From contig NC_051092.1 in the NCBI RefSeq assembly GCF_901709675.1, positions 14,484,991-14,548,990 of the forward strand: DNA of 64,000 bases, read 5' to 3'. Source of the stretch: Syngnathus acus. Lineage: Eukaryota > Chordata > Actinopteri > Syngnathiformes > Syngnathidae. The notes beneath the pieces were generated by a model. That model searched no databases. It was not told the origin of the DNA and saw only the letters and a program-made list of their open reading frames with translations. Shown one piece after another: positions 1-18,072 of this stretch. Made by a program: the position numbers and the translations under genes. Within the stretch, counting starts at the first letter, position 1. The number at the start of each line of letters is the position of its first letter.

Positions 1-49
1 TTTTAACTCGGGGCGATGCAGATCAGAGCTGCGTTTGTGTGTGTGTCAG

Positions 50-6107
<6,058 letters not shown>

Positions 6108-6953
6108 AACTTTGGACTGGACCAGTCATAAGCTTGATGGACGTAGACGCCGTTGCGCTCACACACAGACAGATAGACGACAACCATCTTCATTGAAGTG
6201 ACTGGACACGGTGGAATGGATGTTTAGTCCTATGGACTACTTGCCTCGGGTGGGTTCAGGACGCAATGAACTGTTGACTGACCTTAAAGTGCCTGATTTG
6301 TTTTTTTTTGTTTGTTTTTTTAATCCTGACCAGGAGGAGTTTTGTTTATTTCTGCCTTTAGCTTTAAATGTCATTAGACAACGTGAGTACAAAAGAATGT
6401 GTCATCACGTGCCCCCCACCCCCTACCCCGCAGCAGCATTTGTGACGCTTGCAAAGAGGTGGAAAATTTCCCCTAAATTTCCATGGGCACTTTTGGAACT
6501 ATTCCAAATTGGAACATTTTTATGAATTGGGAATGGAGGTTAACTTAATGAGTGTATCATGTGCAAGCATGCATATAAAGAATCATTTTGGGCTGCAAGG
6601 TAGCAAAATGATTGCTTTCAATTGGATTATGCAAAAAAAAAAAAAAATCCCCAATTTGTATGTTACATTTAAGGTCACCCATTGAATTCCTGCTATCTTC
6701 CCTGAAATTTCCATGCAAAGTTTGCAACTTTCCACCATCGGCGTCAGCACATGCTACCTTTCACTAGATCATGATTCCATCTCTTCTATCCAACCAAGCA
6801 AAAGAGCCAGTTATCCACTTGCACATGTGATCCCCATGGATTCTCTGGCATTTGTTGCAAAACGGTGGCCAAAGCTAGCAGTCATGGAAGAGTCAATGCC
6901 AGTACTTTTCCTCCAGAGTGATTTTCCCAACCTTTGATTTGAGCCACATGCTG

Positions 6954-6972
6954 CCCCCCCCCCCCCCCCCCC
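6954..6972 (+). repeat. C19 homopolymer in chd2 3' UTR
   Basis: Nineteen uninterrupted C residues. Such tracts bind poly(C)-binding proteins in RNA and can form i-motifs in DNA, but the length may also be a sequencing or assembly estimate. Confidence 0.9.
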
Positions 6973-8235
6973 TCACGGCACACCACCAAAATGTTGCAAA
7001 AAGGATCAAATCAAGTTGACCTTGGTTCAATTTCCGCACAGATGTTCTAATTTGAACACAAAGCCATTCTGTTTAGTTTCCCTGCTGCCATCCAGCGGAC
7101 GAACATTGAATTGTTCTGCTTGTCAGTCATCATGCAAAGATGGATAACCTCGATACATTATTTGTAGTAACTAATCAATTGCGATTGCAAGTGGCGAATT
7201 TCACACAGTGGTTGGAAAATGAATTTAAAAACTACCCCAATCAAATCAAAATGAAAGAAGCAGTGTTACTTGTATCAAAAACACCCTTTGGCTCTTTTCC
7301 CCTCACAGTATTAACGAATGGCTGTGCGCCATTTTAAGGACGCTTGCTCCCAGTGCCAAATGCGGCCCATTTTGTGTTCCCCGTCTTCTCACACAGATTT
7401 CATTTGTGCCTTAAGTAAGGGCTGTATACAGTGTCGTGGTTGGGTGGAGGCTTGCTGTTGAGTATTGAAATTGGTGTTCGCTGTGTTATTCAAATGGGAC
7501 AAAAGAAATCAGCATCATGCTCGTCTGGGACTTTGGACTCCATGTGTTGAAGTTATATTTACAAGGCCACCTTCAGTTAGGCAAATTACAGCCAAAGTCC
7601 CTGAAATCCCCATGGATAGTTTTCAGTTTTAAGCATTCTGAGAATTTTGCAACCCTAATGTTAGCAATCCAGCAAAATGTTTTGAATGAGTGTATGCCGG
7701 GAAGTGGCCATACTAAAAATGGCTGCCTTCCTGTCTTGGCTTCTTGACTTCTTTTGTGGGTCTGGTCTTGGTAGACGTGCCTACCAAATATCATGTGGCT
7801 TCAGGGGCGGAATTTTTGAAATGTTGCCATTAATTATGTACATTTTCACAAGTATAGGAGGTCCCTAAAAACTAAAAGTGGGTTTTTGCACTGTTAGAAA
7901 AAGAAATCAATCCCCTGCAAATTGCGTAAAAGTGATTCTAATATATAAGAAAGATGTAAAGTAAAATAAAACAAAAAAAGTCACATTTTAAGGACATAGT
8001 ATGGAATGGCTCGATGAAGGGACCATGTGGTATCCAAGTGGTAATCCTCATGTTTTGTGTGTGGTAGAAATACAATGAAAGTGTTTTGGCTTCCTCTTGC
8101 TCTTCTTCTTCCATCACGTCACGCAAGCTCCAGTCCTTGTATATCTTCTCAAAGGAAAAGTCTAAATAATTTATATTTGTGACAACAACCACTCTTGATG
8201 AAAAAATGTTCTTGTACATATGTTTGGACATATGT

Positions 8236-8241
8236 AATAAA
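8236..8241 (+). promoter_or_regulatory. chd2: chd2 polyadenylation signal (main candidate)
   Basis: AATAAA inside TATGTAATAAAATTTG, with TGTACATA/TGTTTGG elements just upstream resembling CFI/U-rich auxiliary sites. It is the first convincing plus-strand signal that leaves room for the convergent rgma transcript. Confidence 0.55.
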
Positions 8242-8783
8242 ATTTGTTACACAAAAGTATATCGAGTTTGAGTCCAATTCAAAACATGCTCGTTACTTTA
8301 CTTTTAATTGCATGACAACGATTACTCTCATTGATTTGAGCTGAAAAAAAAGACCCGGGTTTGCCAATCACATAAAAGATGCCACGCGTTTGTGATTTGT
8401 CCCTGTCCAGCTTTGTAATGACGTGCAATTGGTTTAACAACCCGGAAACATGCACGCATGCTCGCCGCCACGCCACAGATGAATTTGCACGTGACAAACG
8501 CTGCAGGCTGCCGTCGAATTTAAAGGAATGTTCCAATCATGTTACTGAGGAACTAATTTGAAGTCAACTTTTAAAGTCAACACATGAACCTGCCTCAGCT
8601 GCCGATGAGAGGTTTACACTTGCATTTTTTTTTTTTTACAGAATAGTTACTCAAGTCCAGAATGTTTGTACTTTCCCCGTCTCTGGTAGGACAGGAATCC
8701 AGACTTGAAATTTTAAAATTTAGTATTGCATATTTTCATGTTGGTTTTGATTGTGCTACCTATAGCAATATATTGAATATGTA

Positions 8784-8789
8784 AATAAA
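8784..8789 (+). promoter_or_regulatory. chd2: Second possible chd2 polyadenylation signal
   Basis: AATAAA in GTAAATAAAGGGTG followed by G/T-bearing sequence. Use of this site would bring the chd2 3' end to within about 0.3 kb of the rgma 3' end. Confidence 0.35.
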
Positions 8790-9069
8790 GGGTGAGGATC
8801 GTCAACAGGTGCAATTTTCTTTTCTGAAACGTTATAGCTATAAGTTACATGATAAATTCAGTATCGGACAAGCTTTTATAGGTCAAACCTAAAAACAAAA
8901 AAATTAAAATAACTAAATAAAGTAAAGAAATTTGTTAAATCAGCATCAAAAGTATATTTAAGAAAATGCCTTCAATATAGTGGCAGTTTGCAGAAGAACG
9001 TGTCTTCTGACATCCACTAGGGGGCAGTAGAAGACTGACATACTCGCAAAGTCATCAAAAAGACAGGGT

Positions 9070-10756
9070 TCACTAAGACATTTTCTTTTATTCAATAAAT
9101 AACTAACATTATAAACAGCTGGTGTGTGTGTTGCACCGCTTTTTTTTTTTAAACATACAGTTTGATCTCTTCGGGCATTTCCCAGCTGTTTTATTATTCT
9201 TATAATTAATTCCTTTTGAATTTCAAACAACATCAACATGAGCTGGATAAAAACATAAAGTGCGTTCATTTGGCAATCATGAGCAGCAAAAAACACAAAA
9301 GTTGACCATTGTGTTGTGTGCTGTTCATGTCTCTGCAAAAAAAAATAATTCTTAACATTATATTTCACATTCACAGTAAGTCAAATTAAAACAACTTTAC
9401 ACACTTTATGTACAATCTCACATCAGCTACTATAAAAATCACAATACAAACCACATCTACAAACACAAGATTCAGATTCCACATTACAATCACTTAAATT
9501 GCATCACTGCTGTCGTCAAAGCACCCCAAAACAAAAAAGGCAGCCAGCAGTGACAAATACTTCAGTGTTAAAATCAAACAAAGATGGATAAGAGCACACC
9601 CGAGAGCTCACGTTGAAATCAGGACTAACAGCTTCCCGTACAAGTGTCGCTGTCAAAATTCAGTCCTAAAGATGTTGGCACAGAGGCTCATTTCTCTGGC
9701 AAAGACTCAAGCCCTCAAATCACTTCCACAGGAATCGTTACCTTTTTTGCCTCATATCGTGACCCCCGCAAAAAAAAAAAAAAAACCTCGTGTATGTTTG
9801 TGGTTCAAACGAAAGGGTGTCAAACTCAAAGCCCTGGGGCACTCCACATCATTTTACGTAGCCATAAAAGGAAAAAAAGTTCATGGATTTGTTTCATTTT
9901 GTATAGAAATCTCCCCCCCCTACCAAATTCTGCATTAACATTAATTGTTGATTACTTTGTTTGCCATACTTTTCCACGACTTCTGATTTTAAATTCTTAG
10001 TCGTCTACACACACTGAGTGCTGTTACCACATACGTAATAATTTGATGAACATTCATGCAGTTTTTGGAAGGAAACAAAATGAAGTATGACTCTCCAATT
10101 AATTTAAGCAATTGTAAAAATGTACCACAGATGCTAAAAAAAACTGTCCTATGTTCACACAACCAAAAAATAGGACTCATTTATCTCCACAGCAGATGGG
10201 AGATTTTTTTTTTTTTTGTCAGCGCTCCTTTTCTTAGGTGTCAGAAGGCCTGACAAATAATTCAATGTAGCCCAATAAAGTAAATAAGGTGTCTGTCATT
10301 GTAATTGCAAAACCAAAATTGTAAGATGCTGCATTTTTTTTTTTAACCTAACACCTTTGTAAAATAAATGTAACGATAGTCGAACAAACAATACAGTGAC
10401 TACTACTTACTGTATGTTGTGAATTTTTTTTTTAGGGCAAATTTGACAGTAAACTTCATAAACGGCTTGAAGCAAGCTTGCTTCTGTCTTGAAAATTAGT
10501 TTTCAACTGTATCGAGTGTGGCTCCTTGAAAAGAAAAATGTTCACTGAACGAGGCGACTATACGCTGAGATGCTTTCACATTCACGACGGCGGAGGGGAC
10601 ACCAAAACGACCAAAAAGAGCTTGACACCGTGAGCGATCAAAAGCCCTCATGTTGTCCTTCTCTGACTTGTCTGGCTTGGGTTGGATGAAGCAACGCCTC
10701 AACCGCCCCAGCCAATGGAAGCCCAGGCGGACATTCCCAAGGACTCATTGGAGTGG
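9070..10756 (-). other. rgma: rgma 3' untranslated region (probable extent)
   Basis: Follows the rgma stop codon on the minus strand and contains no credible coding frame. Its end is placed at the minus-strand AATAAA at 9092-9087 (TTTATT on plus). It is A/T rich with scattered homopolymers. Confidence 0.55.
9087..9092 (-). promoter_or_regulatory. rgma: rgma polyadenylation signal (candidate)
   Basis: AATAAA on the minus strand about 1.67 kb after the rgma stop. Other minus-strand AATAAA copies nearer the stop (for example around 9190) are possible alternatives. Confidence 0.45.
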
Positions 10757-13700
10757 CTAAAGAGCAAGCGTGCACCACAAGAGGGCGACGACGAACTGGA
10801 GTGAGAAGCGATGTGCCGCGGCGCAGCTAGCGAAGGCGTCCTTGTCATAGATGTGATAGCGCTTGCTGTTGGAGTGCAGCGTCTTGACGTCCTCCAGGGC
10901 ATAGTAAGCGGCCATGGTGAAGTTGATGTCCCCGGACGAGAGCAGGTCAAAGACGCACGACTGGAAGTAGACATCCTCCACGGGCAGACGCTCCTTACAC
11001 TTGGCCCTGGCCGCCTGGTAGCTGAAGCCGCCAGCCTGGTTGCGCAGCTTCCTGAAGTCCATACGCTGGTTGGCGGGGCAGCCGTGCAGACACAGATACA
11101 AGTCCTGCTCGCCGTCGCCACCGTCATCCTCCTCCACCGAGCGCACCACCTCCTCGGGCATGCGCACAGCGAAGGTCAGGTAGCGGCCCACCTGCCGCAC
11201 CACCAGCGTGGTGCCGATGTAGCGAGCCTGAATCTCCACGTGCTGGCCGGGCACCTTTTCCACCACGCGGAGGGCGTTGGCGCCGTGCCGCTCGCCGCCG
11301 TTCTTGGAGCCGTCGGCGAAGGCGGCGGGGAGCTCGTCCGTCTCGGCGTGATACGTCTTCTGGTCCACGCACTCCTGGAAGTTCTTGAAGATGATTGTCA
11401 GCTGTGGAAGAAACAGTTGACATTTCAACTTTCAAACGTTTTAAAGCAGCAACAGAAATGTCATTATTGTTTATGGGATTTTTTTTTTTTTAATTCCAAA
11501 TGCAAATTCAATTTCAACTGTAAATATGAAGGAAAGTACTTCAACGTTTCTATGCCATGTTGTCTCACCAGCTTCAGTGTCACATTTCGGCTAGCTCAAC
11601 ATGGGGGGGTGTAAATGCCCAACCCAAAAAAGTGAGACGTCAGCAGTCAAAATCAGGCCTCAGTGTGCAGACACAAAGACGAGCCATTCATAGCGTTGCA
11701 AAACCTGCCAGTGAACCCCGCAACTATGCTCTGAGGGGGGCGAGGCGCTAAGTCACGTGTACGCTGCAGCTAATGAAGCCAAACTGGTCGGCGTTGTGCA
11801 CGAAGGACATTCACGATTCATTGTCATTGGCTGTGAGATACTCAAAAATAAAAAAAAGCGGCGAAAGTGAGCGTGATTCCATCGTAGCCTGCCAGCCAGC
11901 CAGCCTCTTGTTTTGTGCTAATGCTAATCTCTTAGCAGATTGTTTGCACAGGTGCCTTTGGCTCACTGCCCTGTTTTCCTTTTGTCCACACTCAAGTCTC
12001 TGCTTTGCTTCCAAGTAGCTCACCGTTTAAAAAAAAAAAGGAAAAAAAGAAAATGGAATGACTTCAAAAGCAAGAGAGAGAAGCCGAAAAACGTAATAGC
12101 GTATCATTAAGGAACTTTTGATGAGTGCAAATGATCCCACCGCACATGTGAGTTTGGATAAACTGCAAAGTCAACAAAGCAGGCAACGAGCGCAGTGGAA
12201 TTCTACTCGGGGACGTTTATCATGCGGCCATTAAACTCTGCGGAAATGATTAGGAGTGCAAAGATGATTGAGCTTGGCGACCAAATGCCTGCAAACATTG
12301 TGTTCACTACGCCAAGGGGGGAAAAAAAAAGCACACAAAGACGGCTAAGAAAGATCCAAGAGGCTTTTTTTGTCAATTTGGAATGATGGTGTTTTTGTGG
12401 GAAGGGTTGGAAATTATATATATTTTTTAATCCCATTGATCAGTCAAAATCGTCAAAATAATTGACAGCTGGTTCAATTTTGAAATGAATCAGTTCGTAA
12501 TTGACGGACCGCAATAGTCCATGAGTGAGGAAATGTGAACGCCATGTGTGCCAGCTCACCTTGCTCGTGGCCGTGGCGGAGGACCCGGGCAACACGGGGG
12601 TGTTGGTCACCTGGACCGACAGGTACTTGTTGTGAATGAGCGGCCAGGCGCCCTCCACCTTGCACGTCTGGAAGTCATCTCCAAAGGTTCTCAAGTGGGG
12701 GTCCCCGAAGAAGCCGCAGTGCGTGAAATTGGGCCGAGCGGCGTTACGCGGGAAGCTGCGTTCGTAGTGGCACACCTCCGGGCCGTCCGAGCGCTCCTGG
12801 CTGTCGGGCGGCGACGGCGCGGCCGGGAGCTGGGTGCGGGCACGTGGCTGCGACGTGGGTCCCTCCTTGGAGCAGTTGTGCTGGCTCATGAGGTCCTCGA
12901 TGCCGTGCTGGGCCGAGTGGTACGCCAAGTCGCCTCGGCAGGTGCGGGCGGTTCGCCGCACGCAGCTGTTGTACGCGCGTAGCGCCGTGCAGAAGTCCTC
13001 CTCCGGCCCCGAGTTGCTCGTGGAGGCCCAAAATTCTGAGTTGCACTTGAGGATCTTGCACTGTAGACTTGCTGTTAGAGGGAGACAACACAATATTCAT
13101 ATACCCTCAACATATTAATTCAAAGCAGTGTTATGGCACCATTATATACAGTAAAAGTGTTTTCGTGGTTTCAGTAGTCAACTTGTATTTCCACTTGACA
13201 ATCGTAAATGAGATTTTACAGTTGACAATTTTTAAGGCAGTGCTGTGTAAAGCCTTTGCAAACCACTGCACGCAACTCAACTTTAACTCGTGTGGTTAGG
13301 TCGCCAATTCAGTTAACAGCATCCAGGCAGCCCTTTGGACAAATGTTCTTGGCTTGCGATGCTTTTAAGATGCTTCGGTGGGTGGGGCGTGTAAAAACCA
13401 CAATAAAGTCCCACAGAAAGCACCCTGAAACACTCACGAGCGTCTCCGAACCTCAACGGCTAACAATAAGACAATCTCGTAACAATCTCAACTATCAGAA
13501 CGTTATCACATTGTTGTTGCATGCTGATAAGGGTTTGGCAAACATTCGGAGTTGCTGTCATTGGGTTTATTTGAGTGACAAATGTGCTTTTATTAGCATA
13601 GCTTCTGCCACAGTAACTTTAAACCAGTCAGTGCCAAGTTTCCCTATTAAGCATGGCCTTAAAAAAAAGGCTGCGGCTCTCAAGTATCAAATTGCCCACT

Positions 13701-14305
13701 CCTTCTCTTACTCTCAAACTCGAACAATTTCTAAATTATTTTTAGAGGCAGCAATAACAACGGCTCAACACTGAGCCACCCTCTTTGGTATGAGCAGATG
13801 TAAGGGGAAAAAGTATTAACTTTCCATGAGCTACTGTTTAAAACCCAAAAGCCCCCCCCCCCCCCCCCCCCCAACAGAACAAGGCAGCAAAAACATCTTC
13901 ACTTTAAGTTACTTTCTGACTTAACAAATCCAACACAGGGAAATTCACAACTATTTTCAGTGTATACAATATATCGCCCCCGTTTCAATCGATATATTTC
14001 CCCCAAGCGCAATTGGTCGTCAATCATCGCCATTTGACGTCAATCATCGCCATTTGTCGCTAATTGCGTAAATCGTTAGCATTGAAGACGCTTTTACGAC
14101 ACTTTGGCCGATTTCCAACACTTTGAGCGGCGCCAATGTTACCCGTTCAAACGCAAGGAAAAATGGTGGAACGTAAGTGTTCAATTGTTCTATCATATAT
14201 AAGATGAAAAAGTTGCGTCTTACCTGTAGGGAAGAGTGATAAGAAGAGAGCGAGGACTCTGCACACTTGAAGCGCTGAGGGTCTGCCTCTCTTCCCCATA
14301 ACCAT
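10757..14305 (-). CDS. rgma: rgma, repulsive guidance molecule a (complete, 3 coding exons, 412 aa)
   Basis: GPI-anchored cell-surface protein; ligand of neogenin in axon guidance and neural tube closure, and BMP co-receptor. Exons on the minus strand: 14305-14224 (27 codons + 1 nt), 13071-12560, 11401-10757 (stop TAG); donors are GT, acceptors AG, phases agree. Exon 1 encodes the signal peptide [13 protein letters not shown]...[12 protein letters not shown]. Mature RGM_N region starts near [11 protein letters not shown] (residue 32), has an RGD at 73-75, N-glycosylation sites NCS (93) and NFT (142), and the FGDPH autocleavage site (cut between Asp151 and Pro152). RGM_C follows ([20 protein letters not shown] ... 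[17 protein letters not shown]). The hydrophobic C-terminus [16 protein letters not shown] is the GPI-attachment tail. The start is the first ATG after an in-frame stop at 14398-14396; the next ATG, two codons on, has a better context. Introns are 1152 and 1158 bp. The gene converges on chd2. Confidence 0.96.
13852..13872 (+). repeat. C21 homopolymer in rgma intron 1
   Basis: Twenty-one consecutive C (G on the rgma coding strand). A G-run of this length in an intron could act as a splice enhancer or form a quadruplex; its exact length may be unreliable in an assembly. Confidence 0.9.
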
Positions 14306-14700
14306 CCATCCAGCTCGGGGTCGCCCTTCACTCCTCTGCCTGGTCGAAGAGGCGACACGGCGGGGAACAAGTTGACAAAAGTCCGGAAAACGAGTCTATA
14401 GTCGGGCCCGTCCTCTTTCATCACTTCCCTTCATGACCGGCAAGTGGACCGAACGTGAGCTAGCCAGCCGCGGTTGGAAAGGCAGCGAGCGAGCGGGTCA
14501 TAATTTCTTTCCTTCGCGAGAGGGAGCGTGCTGGCTGGGGTAGCCGCAGATGTGTGGATGCCAGCCGGGGAGGGAGGGAGAAGAGAGACCCGGTTGCGAA
14601 CCAATCCCCATTCGGGCCCCACTTACGCGAGCCCCCCCATTCCACACGGTTCGAATTACACCTCAATGCGTAGACTTGTTCCACGACTGAAGCGTTCACA
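14306..14700 (-). promoter_or_regulatory. rgma: rgma 5' leader and probable promoter-proximal region
   Basis: Sequence upstream of the rgma ATG on the minus strand is rich in CpG and purine runs (about 14240-14620) and lacks an obvious TATA box, as expected of a CpG promoter. The in-frame leader is open for 30 codons between the stop at 14398-14396 and the ATG. Human RGMA has extra non-coding 5' exons, so the true start site may lie further upstream. Confidence 0.4.
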
Positions 14701-16300
14701 AAGCACGATGAATTAAACTCAATCCCCGCGCTCACTTTGAAACTATATTTCAGATGAATACGTCACGACAGCAGAGTCAAAAAATCACTCATTAAATTGG
14801 AAAGGAAGTCATTCTGTAAAATATTGGCGCTACAACCGGTACAAAGAAGCGCAAAATAGTATTTATACGGTTTTTGTGCTTTATCACGCCATGAAGCTTA
14901 ATTTATTTTAAAAATGAATGAAAAAAGTATTTTGGGAAACTCCCCTAAACTCCCCATTCAATATTTTTGGGCTGTTATTTGTCTTAATATATTAATGAAA
15001 ATGTATCGTACAAATCGGCACAGACAGCTAAAAAGAAAATATTGCTCTGGTTGTAAAACCATGCAAAACCACCAAAACTTGCTTTGTATGACATTTTGCT
15101 TCCAGCATAATAAAACTAATAAATTATTCATAGCTAGAGCATAGTTGCACGCAGCCAATATGAAAGCCGTAGCGTTGGGCTCTCACCACAATGGAAGAAA
15201 TGACAAGGGGGAAAAACGTCACTTACTGTTATTTATTTGTGAGTGTATTTGTCGTAAAGCGAGCCACGAGGCGCATTCCTGCAGTGCAGGAACCCCAAAG
15301 CACGAAAAACACCAAGCAGGGTCATTTGATGCACACATCAGGTTGTCCCAAATTTAAGGAGGGCACCCAAAAGTCAATGTTTTTTGTGAGGTTTATGTAC
15401 ATTACATGTTTATATATTTGATTAAGTTTGTGTTCCAGAAAATAATCTCTTTTTATAAGTATGGGAAACCTTGAATTAAAAAAAATACAATGATAAAGAT
15501 GATGTAAGATGTCATGTGTGGTTTAAATGTTTGCAACAAGGGTGGTCGGCCCTCCTCCGACACATCTCCAACAATCTACTCCCATTTGATGAATTGTTCG
15601 GGCCTTCGGACGAAGATCCATTTTTGCTGACTTTCTCTTAGCGCTTGGATATGAATCATTTTGAGTGACAGTCTCCACACAGCAACCGTTTTGGACAACC
15701 TCAAGAGGATCATCTCTAAGTGGAAAATTATGAGGTACAATGTATGTTTACGTTGTTAACTACGCTGTGTGCAGCAAGCATGTATAGAAAATGACTTAGG
15801 CCTTTCTGGCAATCTGCACCAGCCGTCGTCATTTCGTTTTGTATGGCCGGTTGATTGACACAAAGACCTGACCAATCATCTAGCAAGCTAATTATGGATC
15901 TGAAACGAGAGTAGCATGTAGCATGCATGCTTAGTACAGTTCGATTCTGCAAAAATGCTTTTATTAGCTAATTGAGAGGGATATTATTTAAATGAAATCC
16001 AAATGACACCACAATAGCCATTTTTAGTAATTTGTCATTTTTCTTATGCGCAACATGGTAGGCTATGTATCGTTAGCTGAAAAGCATAATAGTCACTGAA
16101 TAAAATTCTTGAATAAAATGAATAACTGAAATAAAAAAAAGACTAATGTTGCATGGCTTGCTAATTATTGTTTTTCTATCTTATTTAGATTCTCAGTCAT
16201 CCAGGTCACGGTGATCCGCAAAGGTTGAATCGAGGCAACAGGATTCTTGCAGTATTTTGTAAAACAACTTTGGCAATTATACTCTCAGCCTGATGCTATG

Positions 16301-16319
16301 TATATATATATATATATAT
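16301..16319. repeat. (TA)n microsatellite
   Basis: Uninterrupted TA dinucleotides following CTATG. Confidence 0.9.
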
Positions 16320-16727
16320 GAATCCACATTGTGTCGCACCTCTTACAGGCACCGTGCAGCATGAAAACAAAACAAAAAAAAAGATCCAGCTATCACATCT
16401 CAGCCGCTTGCTTTTATGGAGCAAGGCGTTTAAATCTGTGATTCTGCCTGTAAAATCCGGTAAGGCATATATTGACGAGCACTGCAGCTCCAAATGATGA
16501 GCATTAACCTGAGCGTGAAGAGTCAGTGAGACTAATCCGCCTGTTCCAACAGATGGCGCTTGTAAAATAAACTGGACCTCCCGAGACACAAACGCACATG
16601 GTGTAACGAGGACAGCCCAACCTGTCATTAAACGTCAACCTTATTGGACAGCCTGCTTATTGCTAATTGCAGCTGTCATGCAATTAAGGCGTACCAACAT
16701 GAAAATGTGCAGTAAAGGCAGACAGGC

Positions 16728-16730
<3 letters not shown>

Positions 16731-16758
<28 letters not shown>
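16731..16758. repeat. (GT)14 microsatellite
   Basis: Twenty-eight bases of uninterrupted TG/GT dinucleotide, then a G/T-rich run. Confidence 0.9.
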
Positions 16759-18056
16759 GTGGTGGGGGGTCGTCGTGGGTGATTTCACTGCTCTCACCGA
16801 TTGGCCTCAAATGTGATGAATGGTCGAGAAATGAAACGCTGCTCCACAGGTTTGCATTCACTTTTTCTGCCAACAGCGGTTGAAATATTTCCCAGCATTT
16901 TGCACATGCGCGTATATTTATTTTTAAGATCATTTAATAAGGGACAATCGAACCAACCTTTGCGACTGCATGGAGTCCTCCGGGAACCCAGAGGACGGTG
17001 GACCAGACGCCCACGCCACGCCGCCTGGGAAAGCCCCTCTTTTTCAAACCAAATAAACGCTTCCAGTGTCAGTGTAATCCGCAATCGCGCTCACTCGGCG
17101 ACTCTCTGCGCGACAAATCCGCCAACGTGCACATGACGTCCAGCGCGGAGACAAAAAGTGCCTGGAGCTTCATTCAGAGCGAAGCCAATCACTTGTGCTG
17201 TTTGCAAACGAGCGCCAGTCGATCGGTAAACACACATAATGTGACACCAAGTCCCACAAGTGGCCACATCTGCGCGTTTAATCCAAACACTTGCAAAGAA
17301 GAAGGAAGCTGCGCGGCGTTGCTCTGCTCCGCTCCGTGGCGAGCTCTGTCCGCTGTGTGGATGTTGTGAAATGGCTCGTTAGAAAGTGTGAGGGAGACAA
17401 TGATCGGCACTGCGTGACGCCGAGCCACTTCTGCGAAACCCTCCTCGTTGCTCCCAGGGAGGCTCGCTAAAGCATGCGGCGTTCAAATCCGCACACATTC
17501 GAATGGTTGCAATAATAAATTGGCTGGGATTCATATTGTTTTAAAGCCTTTTGCTTTGACATTCTAAAAGTAGTTTTGGCCATTAACAGATTCAATTTAC
17601 AGTGTTGTGGTGCTTTGAGATGCAAATGACCTGATTTATGAGTTTTCCCTAGATGAGAAATGTCATTTAATTGTTTATGCTTTGACTTGGTAGTAAGAAT
17701 TGTGGATGTGCTGTACTGACAAGCAGCAGTTTGACAGATAGTGAGCAAAAAAAATACTCTTCAAGCTAGTTTATTTGACACCCACAGTTGAAGTTTACTG
17801 TGAAACTAAACATGAACACTTTGTGTATTTAAAACCAAAGCAACCACTTTGCCTGTTAAGGCTAACGATGCAAAATGCCGGACCAATAGCATTGCTGAAG
17901 CAACCCATGTAGACAAATATAATACTCACAGGCATATATTATTTATCCTCTGTGAAGAATAATTGTTATTACTGAGGAGCTATGATCAGCTCCAAGTATA
18001 TCAATTTGTATGTTTGTGTTATACTGCGTCAAGCCAAATGTCCATTGAATTAAAGT

Positions 18057-18072
18057 GGGGGGGGGGGGGGGG
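18057..18072 (+). repeat. G16 homopolymer
   Basis: Sixteen consecutive G in an intergenic stretch. Confidence 0.9.

Larger units (their letters stand above)
6108..8260 (+). other. chd2: chd2 3' untranslated region (probable extent)
   Basis: Begins after the TAA at 6105-6107. It holds no credible reading frame. It contains a 19-base C tract (6954-6972), A and T runs, and a probable end at the AATAAA of 8236-8241; a second AATAAA at 8784 could extend it. The limit is inferred from signals only. Confidence 0.6.

Noticed and set aside
10811-11614. 267-codon plus-strand open frame opposite rgma
   Set aside because: It is the antisense shadow of the GC-rich last rgma exon; splice sites, phases and protein homology all support the minus strand.
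12548-12982. 144-codon plus-strand open frame
   Set aside because: Antisense shadow of rgma coding exon 2.
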